64,000 bases of DNA from Pohlia nutans (taxonomy: Eukaryota; Streptophyta; Bryopsida; Bryales; Mniaceae), in the NCBI GenBank assembly GCA_022496805.1, contig CM040089.1:37804372-37868371 (forward strand), written 5' to 3'. Below the pieces are notes generated by a model. That model had not been told where the DNA came from. It did no database searches and saw only the letters and a list, made by a program, of their open reading frames with translations. A program made the translations under genes and the position numbers. This document shows, in pieces, positions 36,301-54,772 of this stretch (positions within the stretch are counted from its first letter, which is position 1; each line of letters begins with the position of its first letter).

Positions 36301-37689
36301 ATAAGGGATGAATTACTCTAAAAAACAAAAGCACGGGGAACACAAGGAGCATGAGAAACATTTGGGCCAACGACATAGGGCCATACTAGTATCTTTGAAA
36401 GCAATGTATGCTTAGACTCACTTCCCAACAACTTGAGAAAGAACACTAGTGCTTTTTTGAGATGACATGAATCAAGAGTTTTTTGGTTCGAAACCCCCAC
36501 CAAATTTTATGTTATTTTTTGGTAAAACTCTCAAGAATTTAAATCCAAAAGTTATTTGGGTTTTCCTTAAGTTGAATTAAATGAAAGAAAATTTTAAATG
36601 CTCATGGTCCACAAACTGCTTGAAGTTTGAAAATGAGCCTAGGCTCTTTGAAATTATCTATAATTTTACTGCAATATAAAGTGTTGTTTGTTTCATTAGG
36701 AGAAAAATTATATAAAATATTGAGGGTAAAAATCTCCTTCTTTAAGGTAGAATAACACAACACGTCTAGCTTTCAACTTTCAATATTTTCACATTTTTTA
36801 ACCAAAAAAAGTAAAATAACATTCTATCTTGTAGTGTATTTTGAGAATATTTCAAAGAATTTGAGCACATCTTCTAACTTCAAGAGGTTTATATTTTAGC
36901 TCCAAGAGGTTTGTATGCTACGAACAATGTACCAAGCAGATCATTTCCAAACAAGCATATGTGCATGGTTTCCATTATTAAACTATCTTAGTGATTGTTG
37001 AATTTTGTTGGCAATTGAAAAAGAATCATAGATTCTTTTAGCATGTATTTTTTTTGGATTCTATGTGAATAAAATATGAATTTTCAAAGTGGTGATTATC
37101 AATATTACACCCAAAACCAACTTTAAGCTCTATGTTTATAAAGTGCACATTATAAACAAAAAATTGTAGGGGTTCGTTTTGAACAAGGATCACAATTAGA
37201 TATTACTTTATCAAAGCGCTTGTCATAAGTTGAGCACTTTCTAAGATAGTTTCTCCATCTTTGTGTGCATGCTAAAAATAGATATGTAATTTTGTAAATG
37301 TACAACTCTTGAAGAGTCATGAAGTCAACAAACTTTTGAGAAATCTTTCAAAAATTCATAACTTATTCATGTGATATTAAAAAATGTATTTTAATACATA
37401 AGATTCCTCTTCAAAATAGACACAAGATCCACAAATGATATCTAATAATAGAAATAACACTCAACAGCCGAAAGCAATGGGAAAGGTAAACTAACCTAAT
37501 GATGGCTGCAAAGGTTTTTGATTCCCACAAGTAAAGAAAGCTCAAGTAAAAAAATCTCAGCTTTTGACCACGTGGAGGATGCAAGCCAATACACTGATGA
37601 ACAATGTATCCAATTATCTCAGTTGCTGGATGACCTGTTATTTTTATTTTATTTTATTTTATTTTTGATTTTTTAATGTTTAAATTTTA
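36301..37689. other. AT-rich intergenic DNA
   Basis: Nothing supported. GGTTCGAAACCCCCACC near 36486 resembles a tRNA T arm, but no tRNA fold or A box precedes it. Confidence 0.35.
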
Positions 37690-37892
37690 AATCATTATTA
37701 TTATTATTATTATTAAATTTTATGTGTGTGTGGGGGGTTGGCATGGTAAAGTGTTTCGACTAAGTAACGTGGGTGAATGGAGTTGATTGTGCCCTTAGAG
37801 CAGCTCCAACGAATCACCTCAAAATGGAACGTGAAAATGCAATAAGAAGGGCAGCTCCGAGCAACTTGTCATAGCGTCTCTGCTTCTTCAGG

Positions 37893-38011
37893 CACTAGTA
37901 GAAAAGGTGGCACTCCCAAGGAGATGCCCAAGCAAAATCACTATGCATGCATGGAATTGGGCACTACTTGCCTAGGCATCTCCCTCGGCAATGCCACCTT
38001 TTCTACTAGTG
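37893..38011. mobile_element. CACTA-type MITE, 119 bp, TSD AGG
   Basis: The ends are CACTAGTAGAAAAGGTGGCA and, on the right, its exact inverse TGCCACCTTTTCTACTAGTG. AGG lies outside both (37890-37892, 38012-38014). Nearly the whole element can fold back. A single end of the same family is near 29400-29429. Confidence 0.9.
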
Positions 38012-38014
38012 AGG

Positions 38015-38660
38015 GTCCTTTGTATTGTAGCCACGGTTCACCCCTCAGTTCATCACGGAAGCGCACGACATGCCGGTGAGAGATTCCGAGATTTATGAAG
38101 GAGACAATCATTTCGGGAGCTTTGCCACGGTCTCAAAAGACTTGAATAATGGCGGTCTCAAACTAGCGCCCGCCCACGAATTGTGGAAGGTGGTACTGAT
38201 GATGCCATGCCTCTCCACATGAGTGCAAAACGCCAGCCAAAGTATTGGACTGCCAGTTACTATTCAACACCAAAATTAAGAAAAAAACATGGTTGGAGAC
38301 TGAGACAAACTCGGACTGAATTCTTCATCCACTGTCAATTTACTTCTCATTCACCTTCCCACCAACTGGGCTGGCAGGTCTACCTCTATGTGGCCCTGGC
38401 AGGAATGATGTATCTTACTGTATGATAAAATAAATGACCTACTGTAGGCAGATATTAGAACTTGGAAGGAGGGGAGCCAGTGAACAGCATGCATGCATAT
38501 GAGTGGAGCCAAATGTGTCCAGTTTGCTGATTTTTGTTCACCATCACCACCTGGCACTTGGAGATGTAAAGGATTTCCTTGCTGCTCATGAAAAGCGGGT
38601 CTCAATGCTTTGTCAACAGAAATATCAGAGATTTGGTGACACCATGGTAGTCTCCGGCGG
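38015..38660 (+). pseudogene. GC-richer gene-like patch, unidentified
   Basis: The patch contains a 50-codon frame 38070-38222 starting MPVRDSEIYEGDNHFG with balanced composition. A donor-like AAG|GTGGTA lies inside it after ..HELWK. Further right, about 38531-38663, a second open stretch reads HHHHLALGDVKDFLAAHEKR and ends in a stop just before the next TTAA element. I recognise neither and cannot show that they are joined. It could be a gene remnant cut by the flanking mobile elements. Confidence 0.25.
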
Positions 38661-38671
38661 TTAACCCTTAA

Positions 38672-39211
38672 CCCTTTAACACGCCAGCGTCCACATAGTG
38701 GACGACGCACAGATTGAAACTGCTCGATTCTCATCCAAATCAGACAGTTTTCATCCACCAAAACTTCTCTTAGTTCTTGAGCAAGTTGACTATCCTTTGT
38801 ACGGTTTGGATCTTCAAAAAAGGTTATTATGATTTTTAGAAAAACAACAAAATTGGTTTATGTCAAGTTTCATTCTTAGTTCAAAAAGTGGGACCTTAAA
38901 TATGATTTTTCAAAATAAGTAGAATCAAATAATGGAAATCATACCATCTCGTAGTGCATGTTATTTCAATTTCATTACCATATTTTTTTTAAAAATTGTG
39001 CTAATTTTGGATTTTAAATTGAATTTCAAGAGAAAACCTTGCAAAATTAATTTAAAAATATTAAACAAAAATACAATAAATCCAACCGTACAGATGTGAT
39101 CTTCACACTGACATTTACAACTTTGCTTTGACCATGAACCCCATTTTTGGTTTTCATCAAGCATTTTATAGCACTTCTTTGAAAACATTGTTGAATTGGG
39201 ACGTTAAAGGG
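38672..39211. mobile_element. TTAA-flanked element, relative of 27801-28341
   Basis: Left TTAA at 38668-38671 and right TTAA at 39212-39215. The ends are CCCTTTAACACGCC and GACGTTAAAGGG. Interior 'aaatccaaccgtacagatgt'. It shares its right TTAA with the next element. Confidence 0.8.
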
Positions 39212-39215
39212 TTAA

Positions 39216-39758
39216 CCCCTAAGTGCTCAAACGACCATTTTCTAGTCGCTGCCCGAATTTAACGGGCTGCCCCGAACAAAAAATATATTTTTTTGAAAAA
39301 ATAAAATAAAATTTAAAATACTACATCAAGTCTACTTTCCAACCCAATTTGAATTATGGCAATCCGAGTTAAACTCCACCCGGGAGAATTTTTCAAAGTA
39401 GATCACCTCAACATTGTCTTAGTGTTATAAAATTTGCTATTTGGGGAAAGTAATGATGATCCCTTCATCATTTCTTTTGCTTTTTTGAAGTTTACAATAG
39501 ATAGCCCAACTTTAACCAATCATACCAAATTTTGAACTCTAAAATTGAATATTATAATTTGTACAATTTTTCAAAGGTTAATGCTTTTAAATTCATTAAA
39601 AAATGATCTAAAGTTATTGTTAAAAGTTTGACCGTACGGATAATTTGTAGAGATGATACTTTACATTTTGTTTATTGAACCAAACTTCATCCAACATATG
39701 GAAGGCACATATTATAATACATCTATGTTTTGTTCAATACTCCTCGGGCTTTTAGGGG
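39216..39758. mobile_element. TTAA-flanked element, relative of 27132-27647
   Basis: It lies between TTAA 39212-39215 and TTAA 39759-39762. The ends are CCCCTAAGTGCTC and GGGCTTTTAGGGG. Interior 'ttgaccgtacggataat' is the class core. Confidence 0.8.
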
Positions 39759-39762
39759 TTAA

Positions 39763-40169
39763 ACGTCAAGAGGGTCCTTAGAGGGCAGCCCAAAGAGCAT
39801 CTCCCAAAGTCTACAGGAGCTGTTGTCACCAAAAAAATAAAAATAAAAAGAAATAGACCACTAGCCTGCCATCGACGTTGGCCAATAGGCGTTGTTGGCC
39901 AACATTTTGTTGTGCTTTTAATGTAAAAAATGTTTTGACTCTCTCCACAGTTGCTGCCCGATCATAGCTCTTTCCTTCTCCAAATTCCTTCATTTGATTG
40001 TGGATTGTTCCACAATTTTCTAATTTATGCATATTTGCTAAATTTAGCCATTATTTTTTCATCACCTTTTCAAAGCACCAATCCATTTCAAATTGGGTTG
40101 AGAAAATCCACTTTTTTCTCCATTATTCTCTTATAAACAGGCCCATTGGGTTTTTTTGACATTTAATGG
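39763..40169. mobile_element. TTAA-class element, relative of 6623-7139, left end lost
   Basis: It begins ACGTCAAGAGGGTCC directly after the TTAA at 39759-39762, without the usual CCCTTA. It ends TTTGACATTTAATGG before TTAA. It matches 6623-7139 in reverse around 'gggttgagaaaatccac'. Confidence 0.6.
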
Positions 40170-40330
40170 TTAAATCGACCAGCCATATACCGGTACCTCT
40201 GATACACTAGGTCTTTCTTCATTTTGAAGTTTCAAACGAGTGGCAGTTGTTTGTGCCAAGAGAGATGAGTCCTTGTTTCAAAAAATAGAAAAAGAAATGA
40301 GTCATCTCATCTTTTGACGTTTGGTACTAC

Positions 40331-41282
40331 CTCCCTCTGGTACAGACCTTGTTTTCATTGAAATCTATGGATTAATCTCTGAATGAACTAGGGTGTCCTT
40401 AGAATTGGTGATTTGAGAAAAATCATAAAGTACTATTTAGAAGAATATTTTGGAATTGATATACAAATGAAAGTTTTAGATTTTGAATTTTAGATTCCAT
40501 CTGTACATTTCAATTTACCAATACTATCACCAATATTTAATTATAAAATTTGAGAGTTAAAATTAAAAATTCCTTCTAAATTTGATTACAAAAAAAATTA
40601 AAAATTGAGTAAAATTTATTGGAATGGATTTGAAATGAGATACTCTTAACGTGGTGATTTTTTGAATTTTTTGTGTTTCTTAAATCTATGACCTCATTTT
40701 TACAAGGCCACTTTTGAACTATAGTCAATGCAATTTTGGCTTGGTCAACAACTTTACATACTTTTACATTTGTAATTTTAGAAAATATGAACTCCAGTAT
40801 GACCAAATCTAACTATTGGAAATGACAACAACTTGGTGAAGTATCTCCAAAAATTTGGATGACTTTCATCTAAGTATTGAAAATGTAGGGTGAGTTTGAA
40901 TCTATTAGTTGTCCAGAAACTCGACGCTCTGACATTTAGGGGTTAAGTGTTGTTTTTACTTAAATTCATAAATTAAGCTTAAACCCATGATTACAAAGGG
41001 GAGTATGTTGATTGTGATGCAAATCCTTGGATTAAGTGAGTATATAGGGAGTATTTTGACTGCCAGAAAGTGTATACATGACCAAAATCCATGACAGTAA
41101 TTCGTGAACAACATGATCAAAATCCATGGATTAGGATACCAAATCGTCTGCCATGCCATGAAGCAGTTTTTAAGCGCTCGAAGCTTAATTGTTGGCAGTG
41201 GATGAGTACAGTTGGAAATCATGGTTTTATATTGGGACAAAATTTTAGTCGATATCATGGTCTATTTGCGGGACGGAGGGAG
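40331..41282. mobile_element. Possible Stowaway-type element carrying a nested TTAA element
   Basis: The left side has TAC|CTCCCTCTGGTACAG and the right side GGGACGGAGGGAG|TA, the usual Stowaway end words. The arms also share 'aaatc.atgga' repeats. Between them lies the TTAA element 40385-40942. The left end is imperfect. Confidence 0.4.
40385..40942. mobile_element. TTAA-class element, relative of 17297-17874
   Basis: It matches 17297-17874 from just inside the left end (agggtgtcc) to the right end (GACATTTAGGGG|TTAA). The core (aaagttttaga...tagattccatctgtaca) is at 40464-40540. The terminal CCCCTAAACGTCC on the left is gone. Confidence 0.7.
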
Positions 41283-41489
41283 TATTGCTGTAGTACAATG
41301 ACATGGCAAAAGGAAAGTTAATTTGGGAACTTGAAAAAAGTTCAAAATTTTCAAGGAACTTGCCTAGGAATCCAAAAGTTGAGGAGCTTCTCATTTTTTG
41401 ACTTCAATATGCTAACCTAAGGAAGTTGAAAAACTACCACTTCTAATCTTATGAACCGGACATGATAATCACATGAACATACCATTTAA

Positions 41490-42052
41490 CCCCTAAACAT
41501 CCAACCGTCTAGAATGTGGACGATGGACATAATCAAACACAAATTTCTCATCCATCATTGACTTTTTGCAGTGTGGATTTTTTACTATATATTTTATGGA
41601 AAGTTAGCTTCATGAATGTGTGATCCGATTAGAAAGGGGATAATTTGTGAAATTTCTATGCCTCTTTTCATGTAGTGATTCACCCAAAATTTTGAAGATT
41701 TCAGTGTAAAAGTGATCTTAAAAAAGTCAACTCATAAAATTAAGAAAATAAAAAATCTCCAAAAATCACTACACTTAGAGTATTAAATTTCAATCCATCA
41801 CAGAAAATTTCATGTACAAATTGTCAATATCTTATTTGTAATCAAATTACAAAAGAATTTTCAATTTCAAGTTTCACAATTTATACAAAAATATTGGTGA
41901 TAGCAATCGCAGATCCAACCGTATGGATAGAATCAAAAATTCATAATATACAACTCTTATTCATACATCAAGTTCAAAATATCCCTTTGTGTTGCATTTT
42001 ATGATGCATCTTTGCATCTTTGAATTTAGAGAGGGGTGAGGACGTTTAGGGA
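41490..42052. mobile_element. TTAA-flanked element, relative of 24400-24964
   Basis: TTAA at 41486-41489 and 42053-42056. The ends are CCCCTAAACATCCAACCG and GGACGTTTAGGGA. Core 'gatagcaatcgcagatccaa' near 41908. From 42057 a further stretch resembles the left part of 30255-31078. Confidence 0.8.
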
Positions 42053-42691
42053 TTAACTATGTAATGCCCAACAATCCCAATTTTTGTCAAATGTTGATTT
42101 TCACCCAGTTTTTGATTTTAAATGCAAATGAGTGCAACTAATCAATATCAATATAGCATCAAGAATCTATTTCTATTAAACTTTGATTTTATTTTATTTT
42201 TAAATATAAAAATTCCAAATTTTATAGCACTTTGAAGCTCAAAACCCTTAAATTCTAAAACAGTTTTTTTTTTTTCAAAGTTCTCTTAATAATAGCTTGA
42301 TGAGAATTCCACACATAAACCATTATATGCATTACTAATGTTTCCATTTTTTTCTTCAAAAGATTTATATTCTCTTAAGATTTTTTTTGCAAAAATTTCT
42401 AGAATTTTTACTAGAAAACACTTCAATAAATAATACAAATTTCAAATATTAATTTTAAATTATGAAAATTCACGTCAAATGGATAATACAAGTTACCTCA
42501 TGTTAGAAATATTGAAAATTTGAAATGAATACTCAAAAGTGAATCGTTGACAGGGTTTGACCCTATTAGTGTAGTTGGGAATTAAATTGTTAATTTCCAT
42601 GCTCCAAAGATGTTTTTGTTGTTGGAGCAACATCAAAGGATACATAAGAAAAATGCATGGATTGCCAAACTTGAATCATAATAATGATAAG

Positions 42692-42692
<1 letters not shown>

Positions 42693-42744
<52 letters not shown>

Positions 42745-42745
42745 T
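42693..42745. repeat. (TTA)n microsatellite
   Basis: About 17 uninterrupted TTA units. Confidence 0.95.
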
Positions 42746-42805
42746 TCATATGCATGATATTTTGGGCCATTAATTTCTAAAGGATTGAAGTTATATGTTT
42801 TATAT

Positions 42806-43294
42806 TATTGTCTCCTAAAGGACCAAGAAGCCCAAAATAGGCCTCATGTTTTCTTAGCACTTTTGAATAGGTCCTATACAAGGCATTTTCTTTGGGCAAA
42901 ATAGTACGAGATTGCACCAGAAAAAAAATTGGCTAAAAAAATGGTCAAAAACCATGAAGTTTTTTCCATAAAACTTCAAATTAAAAATATGTTTTGGATG
43001 AAATAACCAAATTGTGGATGAAAACAAAATCATGGATTTGTATTATCTTCTAATGTGACATTTTCTATTCAATGTGTGAATGAATGTTGAAATATGGAGT
43101 ACCACTATAGCATTTTATATTGTCACTTTGGCACTTTGTGATAAATGAATTAATTTTTTTCTTGATCAATGCACTTGATGTTCTCAAGTGATTCCAACGA
43201 TATTAAGTTTGGTTCCATCTTAATTATATTTTTCACAATATGATGAGTTAATTTTTCAATTTTAAACCCATAAATTATTGTTCCTTCAGGATTT
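42806..43294. mobile_element. Decayed TTAA-class element, GGACCAAGAAGCCC type
   Basis: The left end reads TCTCCTAAAGGACCAAGAAG, then CCCAAAATAGGCCTCATG, like the 231-bp element of the kinase introns but longer. The right end is near 'ttgttccttcagg'. The flanking TTAA is not intact. Confidence 0.5.
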
Positions 43295-43546
43295 CTAATA
43301 ATGTGTGGTAAAAAGTCCATCAATTTTGACTGCGTAGATTACGAGATATCATCATTTGAAGTAAATACTTTGTATAAATACATTTTTGCACCTTCCCAAA
43401 TAGGATTGAATCCTTCAAGCTTGATTTTTTCATTTTGCAAAGTTAAACGGTTCTTGGAATTATATTAGAGAATTGGGTTCAAAATTTATGAATTATTTTT
43501 AAAATCATAAAAATAAAAATAATCAACTTGATTTTCATTCTTTTAA

Positions 43547-44192
43547 TTCCAAAAGGACCATTTTCTATAAGTTGAGAGTTTGGGTAGGTTCCTAAGATTC
43601 CAATTCTTAATGTAAAATTTTGAATTCTTTTTGAAGGAAGAGAAACAAATGAGCTCTGTGGAAGTATTATTTATTTTCAATTGGCACATGGGAATAAAAG
43701 TTCTCTATGACCTTTTTGACCAATCCAACCGTAGGATATTTCAAGCAACTTGAATTTATTACCACCTACAAATTTTCAAGCGTTTAGGGTTCTTCAATAG
43801 TAAGATTATAAGCTTCAAAGTTGGTTGCACCTTTTTTTTTGGCTTGTTGCCCATATTTGAAACTTTCTGAAAATGCCGAAAATGCAAAGTTTAGTCTCAA
43901 ATTTGGTAAAATGAATTTGGCAATTGTGTGCATGAGGGTGTTAGCTCATTGTGTGCAAAAATTTAGATGCGTAGCTCATTGTATGAAAATTTTCAGAAGC
44001 TGCCCGCAATTAGGTTTTCCACCTTTGCATGATTGTATCTTTTGATTTATACATCAACTATGTACGCAAATTACCATCCCATCTTCGTTACAAGGAGTAG
44101 AATCACCACACAAAATCTCAAGAATTGAGGATCAATACTCATTCCACAGTGAGCTGACCGAACTTGGAAAATCAGCCTTGGTCCTTGAGGGA
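43547..44192. mobile_element. Decayed TTAA-flanked element
   Basis: TTAA at 43543-43546 is followed by TTCCAAAAGGACC. The right end GGTCCTTGAGGGA is followed by TTAA. Interior 'aatccaaccgtaggata' is the class core. A 74-aa frame within it has no motif. Confidence 0.55.
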
Positions 44193-45239
44193 TTAAGTAC
44201 GACTTTGATGATATTGAACAACTACTAGAAAAAAAGAAAAGAAAAACAGTAAAATCCTAGTCAATCTTTTTTAAATGATTATTTATATATTGTAGTTATA
44301 TATATGGAAAACTTTGATTTCTCCCATTTGGATAACTGACGTGAAAATTATGAAGAACATTGTTTTGTGGGCACTTAAAGGTTCATTATGAATAAATAAT
44401 GTTTAAATTTTGTTTCAAAAGTTAATTTTCACAATTTCTCAAGTAGAAATAAAATTGAAGCTTTTAAATTTGTTGCCATGACATTCTCATTGTTATGATT
44501 AACATGTTTCAATCCCATGTAAGAACTATTAATAATAAAACATTTCCTTTCATCTTATACCTACTTCCAGTTAACAATTTTTTAAAAATGAAATCAAGTT
44601 GATTTTAATTTTAATTATTATTATTTTATTCCTTATATTATAATCCAAAATTTTCAATGCAAAGAATCAAACCTTCAATTGTAATTTCAGAGTTAAGAGG
44701 ATTTAAAGCTTGTTGACATATAATAGATTGCCATGTGCAATAAATAAATAAATAATGTATTTTTACAATCTATATGATCAAAGTTGTTGAATTATTTGTC
44801 ACATTTTTTCATACAATGGAATCGTATATGGAATTGATTTTAAAATCATATTTTAAAAAAATCCCTTAAAAATGATTGAAGTAATTACATCCTGCCTAAT
44901 TTTGTTCACTTGTGCATCCAAAAGATGACTAAAATAGATTTAGGGTTTTCAAGCACCATTGTGATTTGTGCAAGAGGAATAAAACAAAGTACTATAGTGC
45001 CTCGAGTGTGACTAGCTTATAACATAAGACTACTTCCAAAAGTGAAACAAGTGGACATCAACAAGCCTATGGTAAAATTGTCATTTAGGTGCATACTTGC
45101 ACATGGTGTATTATGTAATAAATTGCAAGAAGGGTACAACAAAATAAGCATATTGTTGAATTGTATTAGGCCACGCTATACATAACTTCATGAAAGAGAC
45201 TCAATTGCAATAATAAAATAAAAGAAGCTCATTGTGTAT
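44193..45239. other. AT-rich intergenic DNA
   Basis: No supported gene or element end. Confidence 0.35.
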
Positions 45240-45460
45240 GGTACATAAGAATCTTTACCAATTAGTGGGGTCCACTCTTTTCAACAACAACACTGTAGAA
45301 GTTTTAACATTAAATACAATGTCTCACCACCTAATCTTTAGCTAAAGATGACGTGGACTTGCCTATGATTTTGAATCTGCTACACTGATTCAGAAATAGT
45401 GGCTAAGATTATGAGCTCAACAATAGAAGGGCTAAAGAACATTGTGTAAGTTAGAAAGCT
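45240..45460 (+). repeat. Dispersed repeat, copy of 22985-23210
   Basis: Same order of blocks as the other copy. The retroposed insert at 45461 begins close to its right end. Confidence 0.6.
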
Positions 45461-45559
45461 TGGTTCTGTCCTTCCCCCCAGGCCGATTCCGGCTGGGGCG
45501 GTTTTGTATTTCATCTCTTGCAATGGAATTCGTTCTATTTGTGTAAAAAAAAAAAAATG
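45461..45559 (+). mobile_element. 5'-truncated retroposed 3' end with poly(A) and 11-bp TSD
   Basis: A 99-bp insert ends in 13 A plus TG and is bounded by the direct repeat GTTAGAAAGCT (45450-45460 and 45560-45570). It contains a GGCCGATTCCGGCTGGGGC hairpin. Poly(A) with a target duplication of this length indicates LINE-type target-primed insertion, either of a LINE tail or of a transcript end. The source is not recognisable. Confidence 0.75.
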
Positions 45560-46019
45560 GTTAGAAAGCTCATAAAGCAAAGAACCATCAAGCACTTGTA
45601 ATATGAGTAGGAAGACTAATACCATGCCCACACTGGGTGACATTCCTAACTCTTGCACCCTTTTTGAAATGAAACCACTGTACGTAAGGATCATAATCGA
45701 CCGCCCAGTGTTGAAATTGTTATCCCACATTAAATTTTGAAGGGTCCACGTCACCCTTAACCAATCAAAAAATGACATGTGGCATTTCAAAAAATAAATA
45801 AAATAATTTGTGTTGAAACTGAGCAAATGCATGGAATTCGCATAAAAAGGAATAGAGGGAAAAACCTCGAGTGGGTGACAGTCCATCAGCAGGAGCATCT
45901 CATAAATTGTAGCCCTGTAGTGCACTACAAAAATGGCAACAAAGACAGGAACAAAATCTGCTGCTTTCTACCAACAAGGCTAGAATTATGGGAGAGTCAC
46001 TGGTATCATCAAAACTTAA

Positions 46020-46959
46020 CCCCTAAAGGCCCTTAAAAACCAAAATGGCTTTTTGCTGTTTCGGGCAGCCTAGAAGACCGGCTTAACTTTAGTATTTTGG
46101 GCTAAAATTTGGTGTGGGTGTGGTAATACATACATATTATATGTGGTAAAATTTGGGCAGCAAAATTCAAGTTTTAGAATTTTATTATGCAAAATTTTGT
46201 TTTCAAGCCCAACTGGGGCAGCAAAAAAAGAAAAAAGAAAAGGGTTTTTTTGAATTTTTTTTTTGGAAATATGTTTATAATAATACTACTACACACATTT
46301 AAAAAAAATCCAAGTTGAAAGTTTTAACAATTTTACATGGGCAGCCTTCAAAATTTACACGAGCAAGCTTCACAGTTTTTTGTAATTTTACATTTTTTTC
46401 TTTCAAAAATTGTCAAAATTTGAGATTTAGGAATTTTTCAATTTTTTTTTTCTTCTAAAATTCACAAACGCATAGATGTAACTTTTCACCGTTCACTTTT
46501 TTACTAAACCAAAAACCTTTAACGTTATTCAAGTTTTACTATATTGTGGTTTTTGAACCTTCTTCTAGAAAATAATTTGCATGAAGGCCAAAAAAGCATA
46601 ATGAGTCTCTAAAATTTTGCATGGAGGTGCCTAACTTAGTTACCTACATGGAAAAAAATATGAGCACAATGTTTGGACTAACAATCTTCAAGTCCCCCTT
46701 TGCACTATGGAGACAATGCCTCCCAAACAATGCCCACAAAAACTTTTGCACAAACTTTGGATGTTACGATCTTGCAAATGATAAACATCCAACGGTTAAT
46801 TTTTGAAACAGTAGCTATGAATAGGCTTAGGTACAAGATCTTACGGTTGGAATTCTAAAAGAAGTAAAAAAACTTGGTTCACATTCCCGGGAGTACATAG
46901 AGGTAGAAAATCGCAGTTTTGAGGTTTCAAGCTCCCAAAAACACAAGGAAATTTAGGGG
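46020..46959. mobile_element. Longest TTAA-flanked element, 940 bp
   Basis: TTAA at 46016-46019 and 46960-46963. The ends are CCCCTAAAGGCCC and GGAAATTTAGGGG, so the terminal repeat is short. 'GGGCAGC' words recur inside. The longest frame is 61 aa with no motif. Confidence 0.6.
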
Positions 46960-47011
46960 TTAATATTCCATGGATGGTTCCCATTGACAAGAGGTTCTTT
47001 CTACATGAAAT

Positions 47012-47232
47012 AACAAGCGTCTAGTTGCGTAGTCTCTGCCTTAGTATTTACCTTAGATTTACTTTTACAACTTGTTTATATTGTTCAACCATGTAACTAA
47101 CATTTTTTTTTTCCTTGGCTAGAAAAAGTTGTTGACAACAACTTTTTGTAGCCAGAAAAAAAAAATGCTGCATGTAACTCCTTGAAAACGAAGTGTTTTT
47201 GTAGTCTTTTCCCTGGTGGGTAGAGACAATAA
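47012..47232 (-). repeat. Dispersed repeat DR1, copy in reverse, interrupted
   Basis: Reverse copy of the DR1 unit (GCGTAGTCTCTGCC ... GTAGTCTTTTCC). It is split by a 72-bp insert at 47099-47170. Confidence 0.65.
47099..47170. mobile_element. 72-bp hairpin insert with 9-bp target duplication
   Basis: The insert folds on itself (a CTTGGCTAGAAAAAGTTGTT arm and its inverse around TGACA). CATGTAACT is repeated exactly on both sides (47090-47098, 47171-47179). The other DR1 copies show the uninterrupted site ('gagttacatgg'). A 9-bp duplication is typical of Mutator-like elements. Confidence 0.8.
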
Positions 47233-47928
47233 AAAGAAAGCTACATCAGTTCCTAGCTAACGTTTGGCTCATTTTTTGTTTTTTTTGAAACAAATGGCAC
47301 ATATTCCATTGCAAGAAAGAACCAGACCAAAAAATCAATTAGGTGGCAAACCAAACGTGAACCAACCCTAAAGTAACCTACCAACCCAAATCAAGAGTGA
47401 AATCGTTGGTCCATTTGAAGTCACAAATTTGAGTTATTCGTAAAGTACTTACAGGGTACCTCCTCTATCACCTTTTGTTTCTGCTCTTGAAATAGAATTC
47501 GCGCCGATGCTTTGTCACCAGCAATCAAGTGGTTTGTGTTGGGGCCTAGTGTGGGGCTCATGGGGCACATAGAGGTTCCATCATGAAAACTCACGCGTGC
47601 TATGAAGGAGCTTCTCTTGCATTAGGAAGGTTCAAGGTTTGAATCTCCCTAACAAAACATAGCGTTGTGATTGGCCAAAACTTGTTTTTGCCACCTTTAA
47701 AGTTAAAAATCTAGTTCTGCCTTGTCTTTCCTCTTGTGAAATTTTTTTGGCTTGACTTTACAGATCACTCTATTGCTGGAGTATAAAGCGTCCCGTTGTT
47801 TCAAAAAGTAAAACAAAATAAATTGCTGGAGTCTGGACGGTCAGTGATTCAATGGTGGTCCAACTTCCCAGAGAAGGCTAGATACTTTCTTCCTAGGCCT
47901 GAAGAAAGTGACACTCTTTTCTGTTGCA
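47233..47928. other. Intergenic DNA with a possible SINE-like unit
   Basis: GGTTCAAGGTTTGAATCTCC near 47627 could be a B box in a SINE-like body of about 200 bp. The A box is not convincing. No gene is seen. Confidence 0.3.

Positions 47929-54772
<6,844 letters not shown>

Noticed and set aside
36440..36510. tRNA-like GGTTCGAAACC near 36486
   Set aside because: No anticodon arm, D arm or acceptor stem can be built around it.
45380..45925. 181-codon minus-strand frame, the longest in the window
   Set aside because: It runs through the retroposed poly(A) insert and its target duplications and across a dispersed repeat; no domain is visible and no gene structure surrounds it.
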